Source: Sphagnum compactum
Taxonomy: Eukaryota > Bryophyta > Sphagnopsida > Sphagnales
NCBI GenBank assembly: GCA_965153455.1
Contig: OZ234504.1
Coordinates: 7,564,001 to 7,628,000 of the forward strand
Direction of reading: 5' to 3'
DNA length: 64,000 bases
Part shown: positions 60,177-64,000 of the stretch, one piece after another
Numbering within the stretch: position 1 is the stretch's first letter
Layout of the letters: each line of letters opens with the position of its first letter
Made by a program: the position numbers and the translations under genes
The notes under the pieces: model-generated
What the model was told of the DNA's origin: nothing
The model's input: the letters and a program-made list of their open reading frames with translations, nothing else
The model's database searches: none

Positions 60177-60416
60177 GATTTGTGTGAAGCAAATTGCAAG
60201 GAACGGTCGGGATCGATTTGTAGTGGTGTTACTGCTTGGAAGGAAGATGTGATTTGGAGGAAGACGAACCGCTAGGAAGTGTGGTGAGGGGAAGTAACAA
60301 GAGGTTTTTGGCCGCGGATTTGCACTTTGCACACACACCTGCAGGTGTTCGGAATACGATTGCAAACAAAACATCCGTGGTCGGTTTTGATTGTTTTTCT
60401 TCCGCAAGCACCTATC
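59461..60416 (+). promoter_or_regulatory. probable promoter and 5' leader of the PP2C gene
   Basis: A GC-rich island in AT-rich surroundings with overlapping chance frames on both strands (59512-59878). Trinucleotide runs (AGCAGCAACAGCAGCAGAAG near 59770) and an (AG)18 tract at 60139-60174 are typical of plant leaders. An in-frame upstream ATG at 60327 exists. I prefer 60417 because the intervening residues look non-coding. Confidence 0.4.
60139..60174. repeat. (AG)18 microsatellite
   Basis: Eighteen uninterrupted AG dinucleotides in the probable PP2C leader. GA tracts of this kind can bind BPC/GAGA-type factors in plants and are often length-polymorphic. Confidence 0.9.
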
Positions 60417-62150
60417 ATGGGGGGAAGGTCGAATGTAGAGGAGCCACAACGACAAGGCCATGTCGAACAGGATAATATTGCAGCAGCGAGTCTATCTTCG
60501 CATCAACCGATTAGAAGAGGACAAGGAAGGCCTGTGGCCACAATGACTTCTGAGGCTAAACAGACACAATCCGGGGGAGGCGAGAGCAGCCAATTGCAGC
60601 CGCAGGCCGTATTCGGCTATTGTCTGATGCCAGGATTGCGCGGAATCCCAATGGAAGACTTTCACGTCGCTGAAGTTCGTGAAATCGATGGAGAAGAGGT
60701 ACGTGCAAGCAAGCAGCAATGCACGAGACATCGATCTATCAGTTCTAGCTTCGTCGGAGAAGATCATGCCTTCTACTAAAATAAAAAAAGGAAAAAGTCA
60801 TGACTAGAGATATATATATATACATATAGGAGCATAGGTTCGTTCCAGCAGGAACTACTGAGAAACAAACCAAGAGGCAATTGCACTATGTGTGAGCTGT
60901 AGGAAGAATCCGCTTGCTGATGGATGCACTGTGATCACTGAAGGACAAATATTAGTTAAAGCAATCAATATGTACAGGCAGAGTGCTGAGGCAATATTTT
61001 TCTTTCAAACTTGTCTCTGTGTGTAGGTTGGAATGTTTGCAATATATGATTCTCATGGTGGAGATGCAGTAGGGAGATACTTGCAAGAGAATCTGTTCAG
61101 GAACATTTTGCATGGAGGTGGGGTGGGGTCTGATCCTGCTGGTGCCACTAGGGATGCTTATTTGCTCACTGACAGAAAGATACTGGAATCTGTAATTGGG
61201 AGAGGAGGGAGCACAGCTGTAACTGCCTTGCTTTCTGAAAATGGTGGTCGGTTGATAGTGGCAAATGTTGGAGATTCCAGGGCAGTGTTATCAAAGGATG
61301 GCAAAGCAGTTCAAGTATCAGTTGACCATGACCCTGGCCGTCCTGTGGAGCGTGCCAATGTGGAGGCCAGGGGTGGGATTGTCACTCACATGCCAGGTAC
61401 AGCAACCTGAGCAGATTATGAAATCTGCGCTTGTATGCAAGTTTCCGAACCTTTTCATGTACCTGCTTATTGAACCTGAGTCAGGAGTCATGCAGTTCAG
61501 AAGTTATTTGTCACAGTTGCATCCAACTGTAGCTCTGTATTTCGATGCCATTGGACATTATTCTGCACAACCTGAAGTTTGCCATAGTTGCAAATTTCCA
61601 TCTCTTCTTGAACCTAATGAACGATCAGAGAAAAGTTGAGCTGTGGAAATACAGATATGGGCGGGAATCCGGCCATTTCATGCTGGGAGGTGTGGATTGA
61701 CAACGTGCTGCACATGAATTGCAGTCTTTTTTCTGTTAAATGTCAAGGCTGTCTTTGCTATCCTGCATACATACTGTACAAAGGCTAAGTCTTCAGGTGG
61801 AGGCATTTGCAAAAACACAATCTAAAGCAGGTACTTAATTTGTTTATGCAGGTGACTCTTGGCGAGTAGATGGGCAGCTCTCAATAGCCCGAGCATTTGG
61901 TGATAAGGTTTTGAAGGAGCATATGAGCGCAAAGCCTGATGTGGCTGATCTAGTAGTGGACTTATCCTGTGAAGCTCTGATATTGGGAAGCAATGGGTTG
62001 TGGTCAGTTTTTGACAACCAGGAGGTTGTTGATATTGTCCGAAGTGTGGGTGACCCTGCCAAAGCTGCCCATGACCTCGTACATGAGGCTCGACGCCGTT
62101 TCAGTGAGGATGATATCTCATGTGTTGTCATTGAATTTCATGAGGTGTAA
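60417..62150 (+). CDS. protein phosphatase 2C (PIA1/PAPP2C-like group) with an altered metal-site Asp
   Basis: Three GT-AG exons, 60417-60698, 61027-61396 and 61852-62150, give 316 residues. PP2C-family enzymes are Mg/Mn-dependent Ser/Thr phosphatases. Motifs: FGYCLMPGLRGIPMED with Arg75 and Glu80/Asp81; MFAIYDSHGG with the first metal Asp at 102 (usual form DGH); GGSTAVTALL; LIVANVGDSRAV; QVSVDHDPGRP; RVDGQLSIARAFGDK; and RRRFSEDDISCVVIEFH with the last metal Asp at about 304. The block usually written LILASDGLW reads LILGSNGLWSVFDNQEVVD, so the metal-binding Asp is Asn261. The Lys-for-Asp change after GLW is normal in this subgroup, but here it is Ser. The architecture and length fit PIA1/PAPP2C-like phosphatases. 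Activity may be reduced or lost; that is inference. Residues 1-60 are Gln/Ser-rich. The MGG start might be myristoylated. Confidence 0.88.
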
Positions 62151-62271
62151 AGCAAGGTCATCAAAACAAACAGGCTTTTTGCAGGGATGAGGTGCTTGCA
62201 TTATTATTGCACATTTTAGAAGGCGAGGAAAAATCTTTTGTACAGATGCAAACCCAAGATGTGAACTTTTG

Positions 62272-62277
62272 AATAAA
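62272..62277 (+). terminator. polyadenylation signal for the PP2C gene
   Basis: A canonical AATAAA 122 bases after the PP2C stop codon, in AT-rich sequence. Plant signals are loose, so this is a likely but not exclusive site. Confidence 0.55.
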
Positions 62278-62769
62278 GCATGGTGAAGAAATAATGCAGC
62301 ACCAGACAGGACCTTTTTTTGGGTTTTGTTTTTCCAAATATTTTACTCATATGTTGGGTGAAAGACTTTCACCGGAAGAAAGTGTTAAGGAGTGATGGCT
62401 GACATGCTGCGACAAGAAAATTTAACATTCATGACACCAGGGGCAAAAAAACTCTCCATGGCAACTTGTAAGCTGACATGACAGTTAGTCATTGCTGGGT
62501 TATAAAGTCTTTTGCACTAGGGTAAGTAAATGAATGGAAACCTTGCTATAGATCTATTGAATTTGCAAATGTTGAAATCTGTGATGCATCATAGTACAAA
62601 ATAATGCCAAGTGAGGACAGTTAGTTAACTACAATTAGTGCCAAAATCCACATTTTTCTATCCCCCTTTCCAATTTGGACAATTTGAAAAACATTTGTTA
62701 ATATATGCATATATAGCCCAAATTTAATAGTGCATTTTAAAAATGTAAACAAGTGCTCTATCACACTAA

Positions 62770-62971
62770 AGGTGCATTTTACACTTGGTGTTAAGGACTC
62801 TAATATGAAGTCCCCTAACACCAAGCCAGTCAATTAGAACCTAAACCAATTACCACGAAGATTTTTATGTTAAGTTAACATTCACTTATTATTAAATAAT
62901 CACCCATTTAACATTGGGTGCCACCTAGATTTTCACTTAACACTGGCTTAACATTAGGTGTGAATGCACCT
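62770..62971. mobile_element. PIF/Harbinger-like (Tourist) MITE with TAA target duplication
   Basis: The 202-base element begins AGGTGCATTTTACACTTGG and ends with the inverted counterpart ATTAGGTGTGAATGCACCT. The terminal repeats are about 26 bases and also include GTTAAG/CTTAAC. It is flanked on both sides by TAA (62767-62769 and 62972-62974). A 3 bp TWA target duplication with such terminal repeats is the PIF/Harbinger signature. No coding capacity. The interior is AT-rich with partial self-similarity (GTTAACATTCAC, TTTAACATTGGG). Confidence 0.8.
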
Positions 62972-62976
62972 TAATT

Positions 62977-63195
62977 GGAGTACATACATACACAAACAAA
63001 CTATTGTATGTACAATAAAAATGGAGTACATACATACACAACCGAGCTAGTGTATATACAATAAAATGCAATACATACATACACAAACAAACTATTGTAT
63101 GTACAATAAAAATGGAGTACATACATACACAAACGAACTAGTGTATATACAATAAAATGCAATACTTAGATACACAAACAAACTACAAAAAATGG
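62977..63195. repeat. two-unit minisatellite (higher-order period 91)
   Basis: Alternating variants share TACATACATACACAA and GTACAATAAAA. One carries CAAACTATTGTATGTACAAT, the other AGCTAGTGTATATACAAT or AACTAGTGTATATACAAT. Variant starts at 62977, 63023, 63071 and 63114 show a roughly 46-base unit and a 91-base higher-order pair. The array begins directly after the MITE target duplication, then decays from about 63165. Confidence 0.85.
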
Positions 63196-63689
63196 AGTTT
63201 ACATATACGTACAAAGACAAACAAGTGTACGTACAGTAGAAAATACAGTGAGTACAGAGACCAGTGTACGCCTAGGGTAGTGTTTGTTACCCGACCTTGT
63301 TAAAAACATTTAACACGATTTTTTTTATTTATCGCGGTGAGTTGTTCTGGAAACGTCGGAAGGGGAACGGCTGATGGAGGGTTGCAAATTGCTTCATGAG
63401 ATTAGGTTTTACACTTAATGTTATTTACTACCCTCCTCTCCTCTGCTGCTGTCGACGAGGTTTTGGTACTTAGTCCGTCCGTCGTTTGCTTTCCTCGTTG
63501 CGGGAGTTTTGGATGGTACCTCGGCGTGCGAGTTGTTGAAATCGTGCAACTGATGGCCAAGGCGCAGCAGGAGTAGGAGGAAGAAAAATAAAAAGGGAGG
63601 GAGGAGGGCTTTGAATCTGTTGCGGATTTTTGTTTTGTCAAAAGAGTGTGTTTTTTGTTTTGGAGGGAATTGATAATAAGAGAGAGTGA

Positions 63690-64000
63690 ATGGCGGGTGT
63701 AATTGGCACTCCCATGAGTACGACTGTCGCAGCGAGCACACAGCAAGCGATTCCTTTAGTAGAGGTAGCGCGGCGGCGTGTGCCTTCTTGCGCTTGGTGT
63801 TCGCTCGTGCCTTCCACCTCTTTCTGTGCCAGGACTTTCAGGTGAATTTTCTTTTGCTTTTGCCACCTTCTTTTGGAGATGGTATGGGCATGCTATTGCC
63901 GTGTTTGTGTTTATTTTTAGGGTTTTTCTTTTACATATATAGTAATGGTGCTGCGCCTTGCGACTTCAATGCTATTCTTTTTTGGTTTTCCAGGGATGAT
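63690..64000 (+). CDS. candidate first exons of a gene running off the right edge
   Basis: ATG at 63690 opens 50 codons (MAGVIGTPMSTTVAAST..., then QQAIPLVEVARRRVPSCAWC) ending at a good donor, CAG|GTGAAT, at 63841/63842. The frame would hit a stop at 63843 if unspliced. A good acceptor (TTTTGGTTTTCCAG) ends at 63993 and restores an Arg codon followed by Asp-Asp. The Ala/Ser/Thr/Arg-rich start with few acidic residues resembles a plastid or mitochondrial transit peptide. Upstream 63330-63689 is GC-richer and fits a promoter and leader. Alternatively the first exon is untranslated and ATG 63996 is the start. No family can be named from so little. Confidence 0.4.

Noticed and set aside
62977-63195. 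CRISPR-like repeat array
   Set aside because: The units are direct tandem variants without unique spacers, in a plant nuclear context. It is a minisatellite.

Overview
The window is nuclear DNA of a land plant with a large, repeat-laden and AT-rich genome. Three things point to plants: a plant-type Lunapark gene, a BKI1/MAKR-like gene (a family known only from plants) and a short run of TTTAGGG-type telomeric repeat. The transposon relics (pogo/CENP-B-like, hAT-like, L1-like, a second LINE-like RT family and a Penelope-like RT) resemble families I associate with ferns, lycophytes, bryophytes or conifers more than with compact angiosperm genomes. That placement is an inference. I cannot name the species.

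There are five well-supported genes and two candidates in 64 kb. (1) A single-exon MAKR/BKI1-like membrane-associated kinase regulator at 21847-23643 (+). (2) NRPB11, the RNA polymerase II subunit RPB11, reconstructed as five small exons on the minus strand at 26321-24743. Its first intron must use a GC-AG splice pair. (3) A two-exon gene at 31275-34337 (+) for a small acidic protein of an uncharacterised plant family that ends in a CaaX-type CVIQ tail. Its 2.4 kb intron holds a Penelope-like reverse transcriptase remnant followed by two diverged copies of a hairpin-bearing repeat. (4) A five-exon Lunapark (LNP) ER-junction protein at 52718-55056 (+). (5) A three-exon PP2C phosphatase at 60417-62150 (+) in which one canonical metal-binding aspartate reads as asparagine. 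Candidates are a minus-strand low-complexity gene at 50754-49815 with a 149 bp internal tandem duplication, and the first exon of a gene that runs off the right edge (63690 onward).

The rest is decayed mobile DNA and simple repeats. From the left: a palindromic ACCAGCTGGT-type array (1-560), AT-rich sequence with foldback elements, L1-like relics (6.7-7.3 kb and 9.1-10.6 kb), 10 kb of nearly featureless AT-rich DNA, the MAKR gene with a duplicated 3' flank, NRPB11, a pogo/CENP-B transposase relic (28.3-28.9 kb), the CaaX-tail gene, a CT-rich degenerate repeat (36.4-37.4 kb), an hAT relic (38.4-39.5 kb), 10 kb without recognisable genes, a Helitron-like 3' terminus (51.4 kb), LNP, a LINE-like RT relic (57.7-58.7 kb), a perfectly tandem 137 bp duplication, the PP2C gene, a PIF/Harbinger-like MITE with a TAA target duplication, and a two-unit minisatellite.

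The genes do not form an operon or pathway. They are independent housekeeping and signalling genes: transcription (NRPB11), ER shape (LNP), receptor-kinase signalling (MAKR-like), phosphatase signalling (PP2C) and a probable membrane-anchored small protein.
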